Source: Streptomyces sp. PKU-EA00015
Lineage (GTDB): Bacteria > Actinomycetota > Actinomycetes > Streptomycetales > Streptomycetaceae
Assembly (NCBI RefSeq): GCF_013387495.1
Contig: NZ_JABZEE010000052.1
Coordinates: 20,816-84,815 of the forward strand
Length of the DNA stretch: 64,000 nt
Reading direction: 5' to 3'
This document shows positions 15,533-24,437 of the stretch, piece by piece. The notes under the pieces are model-generated. The model was not told the origin of the DNA, did no database searches, and was given only the letters and a program-made list of their open reading frames with translations. The first letter of the stretch is position 1. Every line of letters starts with the position of its first letter. The position numbers were made by a program, and so were the translations under genes.

Positions 15533-18500
15533 TCAAGGGGCGAGCGTCTCTTCGATCGCCGCGACGACCCGGCTCAACGCCGGCTCTGCGAAAAGGGTGT
15601 AGTGGTCCCCGGGCACGCTTTCGGCCCGGAACGGGCCCGTGCACACCGTCCGCCACTGCTCTTCCATGGCGATGTGAGCTGAGGCGGTGAGCACGGTGAC
15701 CGGTCCGCCGTACGGGCCCGGCGGGCGGTACGCCTGCATGGACAGGGCACAGAACCGGAACGTCTCGAACCGGGCGGTCAGCTCCGCCTCGGTGAGTTCC
15801 AGTTCGACGCCGAGGCCGGTCAACTGCCTTCTGACGTCGGCCACGTCGGCGGCGGGGTCGTCGAGGACCGCGCGCACCCTAGGGCCGTCGCGCCCCGTCA
15901 GCCTCGCGACGTCGTGCACGAAGCGCTGCCGCACCGTCTCCTCGTCGAGGGGGACGGAGTCCTCGTCGTAGGCGGCGTCCAGCAGAACCACCGGCGGCTG
16001 TTCTCCGGTCTTCTGCTCGATCTGCCGGGCGACCTCGAAGGCGAGCACACCGCCGTAGGACCAGCCGGCCAGGCAACACGACCGAGGCAGGCCGCTCTCG
16101 ACCAGGGACTGCGCGATCCTGGCGGCGGTCGTCGCCAGTCCGTCCCGCGGGGCCACGGAGGCGTCGCGTGGATCGGCGGCGAAACCGGTCACACCGATGT
16201 CCTCGCGCAGTGCCCTGGCTAGCGGCATGTAGCAGAAGAGTTCACCGCCCGACGGGTGCAGCAGGATGGCCTGCGCCGGACCCGACGCACGCATCACCAC
16301 CGGTGGCCGGTCCTCACCCGGCGCGGCGGTCCGGGCGGCCTCCTGCCCGGACAGGCTCTCCAACGCGTCGAGCGGATCGCCGTCGTCATCGCCCCGTGCG
16401 GCGCGCACGGCGTCGATGGTGGCGGCCAGGTGCGCGACGGTGGGCGAGACGAAGAAGTCGCCGAGCGCGATCTCCACTCCGAACCTGCGGTTGATCGCCG
16501 ACATCAGCTGGACGGCCTGCAGGCTGTTGCCGCCTGCCAGGAAGAAGTCGTCGCGCACGCCGATCCGGTCGTCGCGCAGCAGGGGAGCGAGCACCTCACG
16601 CAGCAGCCCGCGTTCCGTCGCGGTGAGCGACTCGTCGCTGTACCCGTCGCCCGCACGGCTCAGGTCCGGCGCGGGCAGCCTGCGCCAGTCGACCTTGCCG
16701 CTGCTGGTGAGCGGAAGTTCGTCGAGGACCACGAAGTACGACGGGATCATGTACGACGGCAGGAGTGTGCCCAGATACTCGCGGACCGCCGGTGCCTGCT
16801 GCTCGGTGACCCCGGTCAGATAACCGACCAGGTGCTTGACTCCCTTGTCGTCGGTCCACGCCCGTACGCTGACCGGGCCGATCCCGTCGAAGCCGGTCAG
16901 CGCCGACTCCACCTCGCCCAGTTCGATCCGCAGTCCGCGAATCTTGACCTGCTGGTCGATCCGGCCGAGGAAGACCAGGCGTCCGTCCGGCAACCGCTTC
17001 ACCAGGTCCCCGGTCCGGTACAGCCGCCCACCGGGCGCGGTGCCGAAGGGATCGGCGATGAACTTCTGGGCGGTCAGCTCGTCCCGGTTGAGGTAGCCAC
17101 GCGCCAGACCACCGCCGCCGATCACGAGTTCACCCGGTACGCCGGTCGGCACCTGGCGCAGATCGCGGTCGAGCACGTGCGCCACATGGTTGGTCATGGG
17201 CAGGCCGATCGGCGGCGAGGCGTCCCAGGTACCTGGGCACTCCTCGACGATCATCGTCACCGTGCACTCGGTCGGTCCGTAGCCGTTGAACAGCCGCCTG
17301 CCGGGGTTCCACCTGTTCACCAGTTCACCGCTGAACGCCTCGCCGCCGACGAACGCGATCCGCAGGTCGGTGAACCGTTCCGGCTCCAGCAGCGGCATCA
17401 CGGTCGGGGGCAGGTCGATGACGGTGACGCGGGCCTGTTCCATCAGCGACTGGAGCCGGTCGACGGACAGCCGTTCCTCGTCGGTCGCCAGGCAGAGACG
17501 GGCTCCGGTCAGCAGCGCCGAGAACGTCTCGAACACAGAGACGTCGAAGGTGATCGAAGCGAACCCGAGCACCCGGTCGGCCGGTGTCAGGTCGAACAGC
17601 TCTCGTGTGGAGTCGACGAAGTTGACCAGGCCGCGGTGCTCGAGGAGTACCCCCTTCGGTTTGCCGGTGCTGCCGGAGGTGTAGATGACGTACGCGACGT
17701 CGAAGGGCCGTGCCGCGAGCGGGGGGTTGTGATCGGGCAGCGCCGCCAGTGCCCCACGGACGTCGTCCAGCGTCACGACGGGCACGTGGACCTCGCTCAG
17801 GGCCCGGTCGGCCCCGGCGTGCGCGATCACCACCCGCAGGTCCGCGTCGGCGGCGATCTCCGCCACCCGCCCGGGGGGATGCGCCGGGTCGAGCGGCACG
17901 TAGGCCGCGCCGGTCTTGAGCACGGCGAGCATCGCGGTCGGCACGTCCACGTTCCTGCTCAGACAGAGGCCGACCCGTGCGCCCGGGTCGACGCCGCGCC
18001 GGCGCAGCAAGGCGGCGAGTCGGTTCGCTCCGGCGTTGAGTTCGGCGTAGCTGGTCGCGACGCCGTCGACGACGACCGCCACGCTGTCCGGGGACTCCTG
18101 GACACGTGCCTCGAATTCGGCCACGACGGTGGACTCGCGTATCGGGCGCACCGGTCCCTGGGCGGCGCGGGCCAGGAACTCCTTGTCCGCCGGGCTCAGC
18201 ATCTCGGCGGCGGACAGGGGGGCGTCGGGGGTCGCGGTCAGGGTGTGCAGCAGTCCGTCGTAGTGCCGGGCGAACCTGGCGATGCTCTTGGCGTCGAACA
18301 GGTCCGTGTCGAAATCGATGGCGAGGTGGGGATCGGCGCCGGGATCTGGCTGCTCCACCAGGGTCCAGGTCATGTCGAACGGGGTGGTGCCGGTCCGGAC
18401 GTCCTCGGGTGAGACGGACAGGTCGGACAAGTCCGCCGGGGGGATCGCGTGCTCCACGCCGAACACGATCTGGAAGATCGGTGGGCGCGACGGGTCGACG

Positions 18501-19627
18501 ACCGGATCGACCGCGGCGACCAGCTCGCCGAACGGCAGACCGCCGTGCTCGGACGCCTCGCGCGTCACACGCCCGACCCGTTGGACCAGTGCGCGGAAGG
18601 TCGGGTCACCGGAGAGGTCCGCGCGCAGCACCCGCATGTCCGTGAAGAGTCCGATCACCGAGGACACCTCGTCGTGCCGCCGGGTCGCCTCGGGCGAGCC
18701 GATCACCAGGTCGTCCAGGCCGGTGTAGCGGTGCAGCAGGGTGAAGAAGGCGGCGACGAGGACGTCGAACGGACTCGCGCCCTCCTGCCGGGCCAGCTCC
18801 TCCGCCCGCTCCAGCGCCTCGTGCCCGATGGTGAAGTCGGCTCTGCCGCCCGCGCGGGTCCGCGTCTCGCCCCGGGGCCGGTCGGTCGGGAACTCCAGCA
18901 CCTCGGCACCTGCGAGCTTGTCGCGCCAGTACGCGGCGAGCCGGTCCCGGCCGCCGCCGAGGCGGTCGCGCTGCCACACGGCGTAGTCCGGGTACTGCAC
19001 GGGCAGGTCGGGCAGCCGCGGTGCGTCACCTTCGCGCGACGACCGGTAGGACTCGGCGAGTTCGCGCAGCAGCAGGTCACGCGACGAGGCGTCGCAGACG
19101 ACGGCGGGCACGTCGCAGAGGAACAGGTGGTCGTCCGGCGCCACCTTGACCAGCATCGCGCGCCACACCGGCGTGCGGTTCAGGTCGAACGGGCTCGCGA
19201 CCTGTCGCTCGACCAGTGCCCGAGCCGCGGCCAGCCTCTGCCCGTGGTCCTCGCCCTCCGCTTCGAGGACCGGCATCTCGACCGGGACCGTGGCCACGAC
19301 GACCTGCATCGGGCCGCCCTCGCGCTGCGCGATCGAGGTCCGCAGCGCCTCGTGCCTCGCCACGGCCGCGGACAGCGCCGAGTGCAACGCCTTCGCGTCC
19401 AGCTCACCCTGCAGACGCAGGCACAGCGGGGTGCGCGGGACGCCCGTTGCCGGGTGGGGGAAGAACCGGAGCGACTCCTGCTCGTACGACAGCGGCGTCG
19501 GGCCCGTGTCACCGCGTGACGTCGGGCCACGCCTCGCCACGACCTCCGCATGCTCCCTGAGCCGGGCGAGGAACCGTGCGCGGCGCTGAGCGGGCAACGC
19601 GGCGAGGCGCTGGGCCATGTCTGTCAC
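15533..19627 (-). CDS. NRPS with degenerate C domain: C*-A-T-TE
   Basis: Predicted 1364-aa NRPS. Residues 45-470 form a condensation domain, but the catalytic HHxxxDG motif reads PAVVCDA at 174-180, so the second histidine is alanine and ordinary condensation is unlikely. The A domain follows at about 485-985 (YTSGSTGKPKG, NGYGPTECT, YRTGDLVKR, SGKVDWRRLP). The T domain near 1020-1080 has FFLAGGNSLQAVQL, and the terminal TE has GWSYGG. The specificity code read by eye is D-V-F-D-F-G-G-V-T-K, which matches no code I recognise; D278 might favour a polar or cationic side chain. The GTG at 19627 overlaps the lysK stop and has AGGAG seven bases upstream, so it is preferred to an ATG nine bases downstream. 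The dehydrogenases downstream may act on its T domain. Confidence 0.93.
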   Translation of the reverse strand: MTDMAQRLAALPAQRRARFLARLREHAEVVARRGPTSRGDTGPTPLSYEQESLRFFPHPATGVPRTPLCLRLQGELDAKALHSALSAAVARHEALRTSIAQREGGPMQVVVATVPVEMPVLEAEGEDHGQRLAAARALVERQVASPFDLNRTPVWRAMLVKVAPDDHLFLCDVPAVVCDASSRDLLLRELAESYRSSREGDAPRLPDLPVQYPDYAVWQRDRLGGGRDRLAAYWRDKLAGAEVLEFPTDRPRGETRTRAGGRADFTIGHEALERAEELARQEGASPFDVLVAAFFTLLHRYTGLDDLVIGSPEATRRHDEVSSVIGLFTDMRVLRADLSGDPTFRALVQRVGRVTREASEHGGLPFGELVAAVDPVVDPSRPPIFQIVFGVEHAIPPADLSDLSVSPEDVRTGTTPFDMTWTLVEQPDPGADPHLAIDFDTDLFDAKSIARFARHYDGLLHTLTATPDAPLSAAEMLSPADKEFLARAAQGPVRPIRESTVVAEFEARVQESPDSVAVVVDGVATSYAELNAGANRLAALLRRRGVDPGARVGLCLSRNVDVPTAMLAVLKTGAAYVPLDPAHPPGRVAEIAADADLRVVIAHAGADRALSEVHVPVVTLDDVRGALAALPDHNPPLAARPFDVAYVIYTSGSTGKPKGVLLEHRGLVNFVDSTRELFDLTPADRVLGFASITFDVSVFETFSALLTGARLCLATDEERLSVDRLQSLMEQARVTVIDLPPTVMPLLEPERFTDLRIAFVGGEAFSGELVNRWNPGRRLFNGYGPTECTVTMIVEECPGTWDASPPIGLPMTNHVAHVLDRDLRQVPTGVPGELVIGGGGLARGYLNRDELTAQKFIADPFGTAPGGRLYRTGDLVKRLPDGRLVFLGRIDQQVKIRGLRIELGEVESALTGFDGIGPVSVRAWTDDKGVKHLVGYLTGVTEQQAPAVREYLGTLLPSYMIPSYFVVLDELPLTSSGKVDWRRLPAPDLSRAGDGYSDESLTATERGLLREVLAPLLRDDRIGVRDDFFLAGGNSLQAVQLMSAINRRFGVEIALGDFFVSPTVAHLAATIDAVRAARGDDDGDPLDALESLSGQEAARTAAPGEDRPPVVMRASGPAQAILLHPSGGELFCYMPLARALREDIGVTGFAADPRDASVAPRDGLATTAARIAQSLVESGLPRSCCLAGWSYGGVLAFEVARQIEQKTGEQPPVVLLDAAYDEDSVPLDEETVRQRFVHDVARLTGRDGPRVRAVLDDPAADVADVRRQLTGLGVELELTEAELTARFETFRFCALSMQAYRPPGPYGGPVTVLTASAHIAMEEQWRTVCTGPFRAESVPGDHYTLFAEPALSRVVAAIEETLAP

Positions 19628-20748
19628 CTGAGACTCCTAACGCGCGGTGGTGCGTCGGCCACCCGGCCGTCCGGGCGCACGGGCAGGTGTGCCAACTCCG
19701 AGATGGCGGCGGTCAGCACGTCGATGCCTCGCTGGTAGTCCGAGAGCACGATGTGCTCGTCGTCGGCGTGATCGAGACTGCTGTCGCCCGGCCCGTAGGT
19801 CGCCATCGGGATGTCCCAGGCCTCGGCGAGCGTGTTCATGTCCGAGGTGGCCGTCTTCACCACCAGGCGCGGTTGGGCGTGCAGCCGCCGGATACCGGAC
19901 ACCAGCGCGCGGACAGCAGGGTCGGCCCGTCCCACTCGGCAGGCCGCCACCGAGTTCAGCACGTCGAGATCACCGGCCGGCAGACGCTCACGCAGCTCGC
20001 GCACGAACCCGTCGACGTCGAATTCCGGTGGAGTGCGGACGCTGAGGTCCGCCGTCGCCGTGGTCAGGTCGCCGTTGAGCCGGCACAGGGTCGCGCCGGG
20101 CTGGTCGAACACGCCGTGGCTCGCGTCCGGCCCGAGCAGCTCGACCAGCGCGTGCCAGCACGCGACGGCCAGTTCGGACGCCTTGGGCACCGGGTTGCTC
20201 GGGTGCGTGGCGGGACACTTCACGGTGTAGCGCAGGTCGAGCTTGCCCTTGTAGCCGAGCACCACGCTGGACCAGCCGCTCGGTTCGCCGATGATCAGCG
20301 CATCCGGCCGGTCGTGCGTGGCCCGGATCGCCATCGCTCCACGGGACTGCGGGGTCTCCTCCTCGACGACGCCGATCACCACGATCCGGCCGGGGAAGTC
20401 CACCGCCCCGGCCGCCGCGCAGATCATCGCCGCGAGCGGTCCCTTCGCGTCCACCGCGCCTCGGCCATAGAGACGTCCGTCCTCGGAGCGGACCGGGACA
20501 TGGCCCGGGACGGTGTCCATGTGCCCGAGGAGCATCAGGGTCGGGCCGGCACCGCGCTCGGTCACGCCGATCACATTGCCCACGCCGTCGATGTGCGCCT
20601 CGAACCCCAGGTCCGACATCGCATCGGCCAAGTAGTCGGCCAGCGCCCGCTCCTGATAGGAGGAGGAGGGGATCTCCAGCATGTTGCGCAGCAGTCCGGC
20701 GGCGTACGTCTCGGTGACGGTGCCGGATGAAGTGAACGCCCAGTTCAT
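19624..20748 (-). CDS. lysK: LysK-like M20 peptidase releasing the product from the amino-group carrier protein
   Basis: Predicted 374-aa metallopeptidase of the ArgE/DapE/LysK family. Zinc-site motifs are intact: GHMDTVPG (His76, Asp78), YGRGAVDAKGP with the bridging Asp100, the VVEEETPQ catalytic glutamate, and a terminal GPGDSSLDHADDEH. LysK hydrolyses the gamma-glutamyl bond between the carrier LysW and the finished amino acid. In this cluster it should free the C7 diamino acid made on the carrier at 37149. The ATG at 20748 overlaps the LysX stop, and its own stop overlaps the NRPS GTG, so three genes are translationally coupled. Confidence 0.88.
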   Translation of the reverse strand: MNWAFTSSGTVTETYAAGLLRNMLEIPSSSYQERALADYLADAMSDLGFEAHIDGVGNVIGVTERGAGPTLMLLGHMDTVPGHVPVRSEDGRLYGRGAVDAKGPLAAMICAAAGAVDFPGRIVVIGVVEEETPQSRGAMAIRATHDRPDALIIGEPSGWSSVVLGYKGKLDLRYTVKCPATHPSNPVPKASELAVACWHALVELLGPDASHGVFDQPGATLCRLNGDLTTATADLSVRTPPEFDVDGFVRELRERLPAGDLDVLNSVAACRVGRADPAVRALVSGIRRLHAQPRLVVKTATSDMNTLAEAWDIPMATYGPGDSSLDHADDEHIVLSDYQRGIDVLTAAISELAHLPVRPDGRVADAPPRVRSLR

Positions 20749-21623
20749 CGTTGCGCCCGTTCCAGTAGGTGGTCGACGACGAGGCCCGCGACATCGACCC
20801 GATCGCCGAGTGCGGATTGGAAACCGGTGAACTCGACCCGGTGGTTGACCTCCAGGACCAGCAGCCGACCGTCCTGGTCCTCGATCAGATCGACACCGGC
20901 GATCTCGGCGCCGACGGCCGCGGCCGCGTCGAGGGATAGCTTGGCGATCTCCGGTGTCACCTCGCACGGCCGGGCCTGTCCGCCGAGTGCCACATTGGTA
21001 CGCAGGGACTCGCTGGTCCGGTAGACGGCGCCCAGCACCTGACCACCGACCACGATCACCCTGATATCCCGGTCCGGCTTGTCGATGAGCTCCTGCACGT
21101 ACCCGAGATGCGACTGCGGTCCGGACAGCGCGGCGACGTACTCGAGCACACCTTCGGCACTGACGCGGTCGGGCAGCCGGGCCACCAGCCGGCCCCACGA
21201 GCCGACCAGCGGTTTGATCAGCGCCGGGTAGCCGATGGAGTCGAGGGCGTCCAGCGCCGCCTGCGGAGTGAGGCCGAGCGCGGTGCGCGGTGTCGGCACC
21301 CGAGCAGCCTCCAGGACCATGGTGGTGCGCCACTTGTCGCCGCATGCCTCGGTCGCCTCCGCGCTGTTGACCACCTCGACTCCCGCCGCGGTGAGGCTGC
21401 GGGCCGCGTATGCCGCGCGGACCTGGCCTATCTCGCGGTTCAGCGCGAGAGTCCACGGCACGTCGCACCGGCCGGCCAGGAACCACTGCCGGCGCGTGTC
21501 GACGTGGTCGAAGGGCACACCGCGCCGGTCGAATGCGTCGAACAGTCTTTTCTCGTCCGCGCCGACCCGGCTGGCGAGTATGGCGATCTTGCGGCCACTT
21601 GGGCGCTCTGATGCCGCTGACAC
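20745..21623 (-). CDS. lysX: LysX-like ATP-grasp ligase loading an amino acid onto LysW
   Basis: Predicted 292-aa RimK/LysX-type ATP-grasp ligase. Visible motifs are an ACGDKWRTT lysine, PALIKPLVGSWGRLV (ATP-binding lysine and glycine-rich turn), YVQELIDKPDRDIRVIVVGG, and VNHRVEFTGFQ with metal-binding Asn and Glu. LysX joins the alpha-amino group of glutamate or alpha-aminoadipate to the side chain of the C-terminal Glu of LysW. Given the split transketolase and LysW gene in the same window, glutamate is the expected substrate, as in the DADH pathway. It is the first gene of a minus-strand operon that continues through LysK, the NRPS and two dehydrogenases. A copy of the cluster promoter element lies 67-130 bases upstream. 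Confidence 0.88.
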   Translation of the reverse strand: MSAASERPSGRKIAILASRVGADEKRLFDAFDRRGVPFDHVDTRRQWFLAGRCDVPWTLALNREIGQVRAAYAARSLTAAGVEVVNSAEATEACGDKWRTTMVLEAARVPTPRTALGLTPQAALDALDSIGYPALIKPLVGSWGRLVARLPDRVSAEGVLEYVAALSGPQSHLGYVQELIDKPDRDIRVIVVGGQVLGAVYRTSESLRTNVALGGQARPCEVTPEIAKLSLDAAAAVGAEIAGVDLIEDQDGRLLVLEVNHRVEFTGFQSALGDRVDVAGLVVDHLLERAQR

Positions 21624-21689
21624 ATGACCTCCGTATTAGGGCCACCGGTTCACAGGGCGGCACACCGGCCTACCGCGTGGAAAGGAAAC

Positions 21690-21753
21690 TACGAGTGCGC
21701 CGGCACCGTATGCGTCCGCGTCAAGAGTATTCACGGGGGCGTATTTCGTTGAC
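21690..21753 (-). promoter_or_regulatory. cluster promoter element, copy 1 (drives lysX operon)
   Basis: On the minus strand the sequence reads GTCAACG, 27 bases, GCGGACGC, 17 bases, TCGTA, with CCCCGTGAAT inside the 27-base spacer. The 17-base gap suggests the last two boxes act as -35 and -10, giving a leader of about 60 bases before the LysX ATG. Full copies with identical spacing occur at 38367 and 48755, and the core recurs at 58682. Confidence 0.75.
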
Positions 21754-21871
21754 TTCTCGTCCCTTGGTTTGCGAATTCTGGTTACCTCGCCCGGGCCGCC
21801 ATCGTGTCACTCTCGAATTGATTCGAACGCCGCCGCAATGGTTTACGGCCAGCAGGGAAGAGGGGGAAAAC

Positions 21872-22603
21872 GTGGTACATCAACCGGAGCGGATCCCGGT
21901 GCTCGCTCTGTGGAGCGCACCACGCTGCCGCTCAACCGCCTTCGCGCGGATGATGGCCGAGCGGGGCGACTGTGCCGTCGTGCACGAGCCGTTCTCCCGG
22001 GTCGTCGACTTCGGTGAGGTGGAGGTCGGCGACACGGTCGCGCACAACGAGTGGGACGTGCTCGCGGCGTTGCGGGCCATGGCGGCCAGGACGCCGGTGT
22101 TCTTCAAGGACACCACGGACTTCCACTACCCGGCGCTTCTCGCCGACGGGTCCTTCCTCTCGGCGGCGACCCACACCTTCATCATCCGAGACCCGGCCGA
22201 GGCCATCGCGTCGCACCATGCGCTCCACCCGGGCGTCGGCCGCGACGAGATCGGCTTCGCCCGGCTGTACGAGATCTTCACGGCCGTGCAGGCCGCCACC
22301 GGCAGCACGCCGGTCGTGATCGACTCCGACGATCTGCTCGACCGGCCGGAGGGCACCGTGCGGGCCTACTGCGCGGCGGTGGGCATCGACTTCCGTCCGG
22401 ACGCGCTGAGCTGGGCGCCGGGCATGCGGTCGGAATGGCAGTCGACCAGCAAGTGGCACAGGTCGACCAGCGAGACGACCGGCTTCACGCGGGTCAGGAG
22501 CGGCGGAGCGGAGGCGGTCGAGGCGGACCCTGTGCTGCGCGCCTACCGCGATTACCACCAGCCGTACTACGAGAAACTGCGCGCCGCCGCGCTCCAGCCG
22601 TGA
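21872..22603 (+). CDS. PAPS-dependent sulfotransferase-like protein
   Basis: Predicted 243-aa protein of the bacterial sulfotransferase fold. The N-terminal LALWSAPRCRSTAF is the 5'-phosphosulfate loop, and TFIIRDPAEAIASHH is the 3'-phosphate-binding RDP/Ser segment. VVIDSDDLL and the late SKWHRSTSETTGF complete the pattern. It should transfer sulfate from PAPS to a hydroxyl group. The window also encodes CysC, CysD and CysN, which make PAPS. In vazabitide and azinomycin biosynthesis a sulfated C7 diamino acid is the substrate for aziridine closure, so this enzyme is the natural candidate for that sulfation. GTG at 21872 is chosen because AGAGGGGG precedes it; no conserved sequence lies upstream. 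It is divergent from lysX. Confidence 0.82.
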   Translation: MVHQPERIPVLALWSAPRCRSTAFARMMAERGDCAVVHEPFSRVVDFGEVEVGDTVAHNEWDVLAALRAMAARTPVFFKDTTDFHYPALLADGSFLSAATHTFIIRDPAEAIASHHALHPGVGRDEIGFARLYEIFTAVQAATGSTPVVIDSDDLLDRPEGTVRAYCAAVGIDFRPDALSWAPGMRSEWQSTSKWHRSTSETTGFTRVRSGGAEAVEADPVLRAYRDYHQPYYEKLRAAALQP

Positions 22604-22701
22604 GCATGCCGGCCGGAATCGTCGGCTGGTGGGGTGGGCAGCGCCCGCCCCCACACCGCGTATCGACAGGTACGCGGCAATCGAGGCAGGAGGAGCGTGA
22701 G

Positions 22702-23748
22702 ATGCCAGCAGTCGTGAGCGCCGTCGACCGGCCCGCCGAGGCGGCGGTGGACGTCGCAGTCGTGGGCGCGGGACCCGCCGGGCTGTACGCCGCGTACTAC
22801 GCCGGGTTCCGCGGCCTGTCGGCGGTGGTCGTCGACGCGCTCGACGAGCCCGGCGGCCAGGTGTCCGCTCTCTACCCGGAGAAGCTGCTGTACGACGTGG
22901 CCGGTCACCCCGCCGTCAAGGGGCGGCAGTTGATCGACAACCTGCTGGAGCAGGCCGCCCCGTTCGATACGCGGTACCTGCTCGGCCGGACGGTGGTCGG
23001 CCTCGCCCGCCGAACCGGAGGCTGGACCCTGAGCACCGACGACGGCGGCAGAGTGGACGCCGGAGCCGTGGTGATCGCCGCCGGGCTCGGCAGGTTCGTG
23101 CCCCGCAGGCTGCCCTGCTCGGTGCCGTACGAGGGCAGGGGCGTCGCCTACCACGTCCCGCGCCCGGAGGCGCACGCAGGACGGGACGTAGTCGTGGTCG
23201 GCGGCGGCGACAGTGCCGTGGACTGGGCGCTGGCCCTGGCCCCGCTGGCCCGCAGTACAACCCTCGTCCACCGGCGGAGCACCTTCCGCGCCCACGAGTA
23301 CAGCGTGCGGCAGCTGTACGCCTCCGCCGTCCGGGTCGTCACCGACGCCGAGGTGGTCGCCTGCCACGGTGCCCAGCGGCTCGAACAGGTCGAGTTCCGG
23401 CGAGGCGAGGAGGTGTTCACCCTGCCGTCGCAGGCGCTGGTCGCCGCCCTCGGCTTCACCTCCGGCCTCGGTCCCGTCGCCGAGTGGGGAATCGACCTGG
23501 AGCACCGCAGGATCCGGGTCGACCGGTCCATGTGCACCAACCTGCCCGGCGTCCACGCGGTCGGCGACGTGTGCACCTACCCGGGCCGCGTCCCGCTGAT
23601 CACCGTCGGCTTCGGCGAGGCCGGCACCGCTGTGAACCACGCGGCCGTGACCCTGCGCCCCGGCGAACGGCTCGCGCCCGAGCACTCCTCCGACACGTTC
23701 CCCGGTGCAGGCGACCGCGCGGCCGTCCCGTCCGCGTCGGCCGCGTGA
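22702..23748 (+). CDS. thioredoxin-reductase-like ferredoxin-NADP(+) reductase
   Basis: Predicted 348-aa two-dinucleotide flavoprotein. VAVVGAGPAGLYAAYYAGFRG binds FAD, GGGDSAVDW binds NADPH, and VHAVGDVCTYPGR with TVGFGEAGTAVNHA closes the FAD site. There is no CxxC redox pair, which separates it from thioredoxin reductase and fits the type-2 ferredoxin-NADP reductase group. AGGAGG sits eleven bases before the ATG. The gene is followed by a [2Fe-2S] ferredoxin and a membrane desaturase, so it most likely feeds electrons from NADPH through that ferredoxin to the desaturase, and possibly to the diiron oxygenase or P450. Confidence 0.92.
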   Translation: MPAVVSAVDRPAEAAVDVAVVGAGPAGLYAAYYAGFRGLSAVVVDALDEPGGQVSALYPEKLLYDVAGHPAVKGRQLIDNLLEQAAPFDTRYLLGRTVVGLARRTGGWTLSTDDGGRVDAGAVVIAAGLGRFVPRRLPCSVPYEGRGVAYHVPRPEAHAGRDVVVVGGGDSAVDWALALAPLARSTTLVHRRSTFRAHEYSVRQLYASAVRVVTDAEVVACHGAQRLEQVEFRRGEEVFTLPSQALVAALGFTSGLGPVAEWGIDLEHRRIRVDRSMCTNLPGVHAVGDVCTYPGRVPLITVGFGEAGTAVNHAAVTLRPGERLAPEHSSDTFPGAGDRAAVPSASAA

Positions 23749-23822
23749 CACCGGCGCCTCGGTCACCGCATCGCATCCCGCGCGCCGGGATGCCCGACCC
23801 GCCTCAAGGGGGCTGCACAGCA

Positions 23823-24119
23823 ATGCCGCTCAACAAACTCACCCTCATGCCCGACAGGGTGGAGATCCTGCTGCCCGACGGCTCCTGCCTCACCGACATC
23901 GAGTACGAGAGGCCGGAACAGCTGATCCCGTTCGGCTGCCGCTCAGGCGCGTGCGGCGCCTGCGTCATCGAGGTCCTCGACGGCTCCGCGTCGCTCGGGG
24001 AGGCCGATCCCGACGAGAGGGACTTCCTCGAGGACCTCGGCCGGGCCGACGGGAACCACCGGCTCGCCTGCCAGTGCCGCCTCCTGGGCGCCGCGACCGT
24101 CCGCGTCGTGCAGCAGTGA
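23823..24119 (+). CDS. [2Fe-2S] plant-type ferredoxin
   Basis: Predicted 98-aa ferredoxin. The cluster cysteines are arranged as FGCRSGACGACVIE followed by a distal ACQC, which is the plant-type CxxxxCxxC...C pattern. The acidic middle section (EADPDERDFLEDLG) is typical of reductase docking. It lies between its probable reductase and a three-histidine-box desaturase, which makes a complete electron chain. Confidence 0.92.
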   Translation: MPLNKLTLMPDRVEILLPDGSCLTDIEYERPEQLIPFGCRSGACGACVIEVLDGSASLGEADPDERDFLEDLGRADGNHRLACQCRLLGAATVRVVQQ

Positions 24120-24171
24120 GCGCAGGCCGGCACGGCACCGCCTCCCCCCACCACCTCAGTGGAGGAACACC

Positions 24172-24429
24172 ATGCGACAGCACACCATGATCCCCGGCGT
24201 CGTGGACGGCACGGTCACGTCCTGCGTGGACGCCGACGGCCATGTCTCGTTCCGCATCACGATCCGCGACAGCGGCCTGCGGCCCGAGGAGGCCGACCAC
24301 ATCGAGGTCGTCCTCACCCAGCAGGACGCCCGTGCTCTCATGTCGGCCCCCGAGCGGTCCGCGCCCGTGGCCTGCTCCGTCGGCGTCCGGCTGAACAGCG
24401 CGCCCTTCCCCGCCCTCTCCTCCCTCTAG
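24172..24429 (+). CDS. small protein of unknown function
   Basis: Predicted 85-aa protein with a possible ribosome site GGAGG nine bases before the ATG. It is mainly beta-like at the start (GVVDGTVTSCVDADGHVSFRITI) and then has a helix-forming acidic stretch. No family is recognised. It lies between ferredoxin and desaturase genes with short gaps on both sides, so it is probably co-expressed and may assist that redox system. Confidence 0.65.
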   Translation: MRQHTMIPGVVDGTVTSCVDADGHVSFRITIRDSGLRPEEADHIEVVLTQQDARALMSAPERSAPVACSVGVRLNSAPFPALSSL

Positions 24430-24437
24430 GAGCCCCG

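Noticed and set aside
16256..18412. 718-codon plus-strand frame inside the NRPS gene
   Set aside because: It is antisense to the A domain; no motif or ribosome site supports it.
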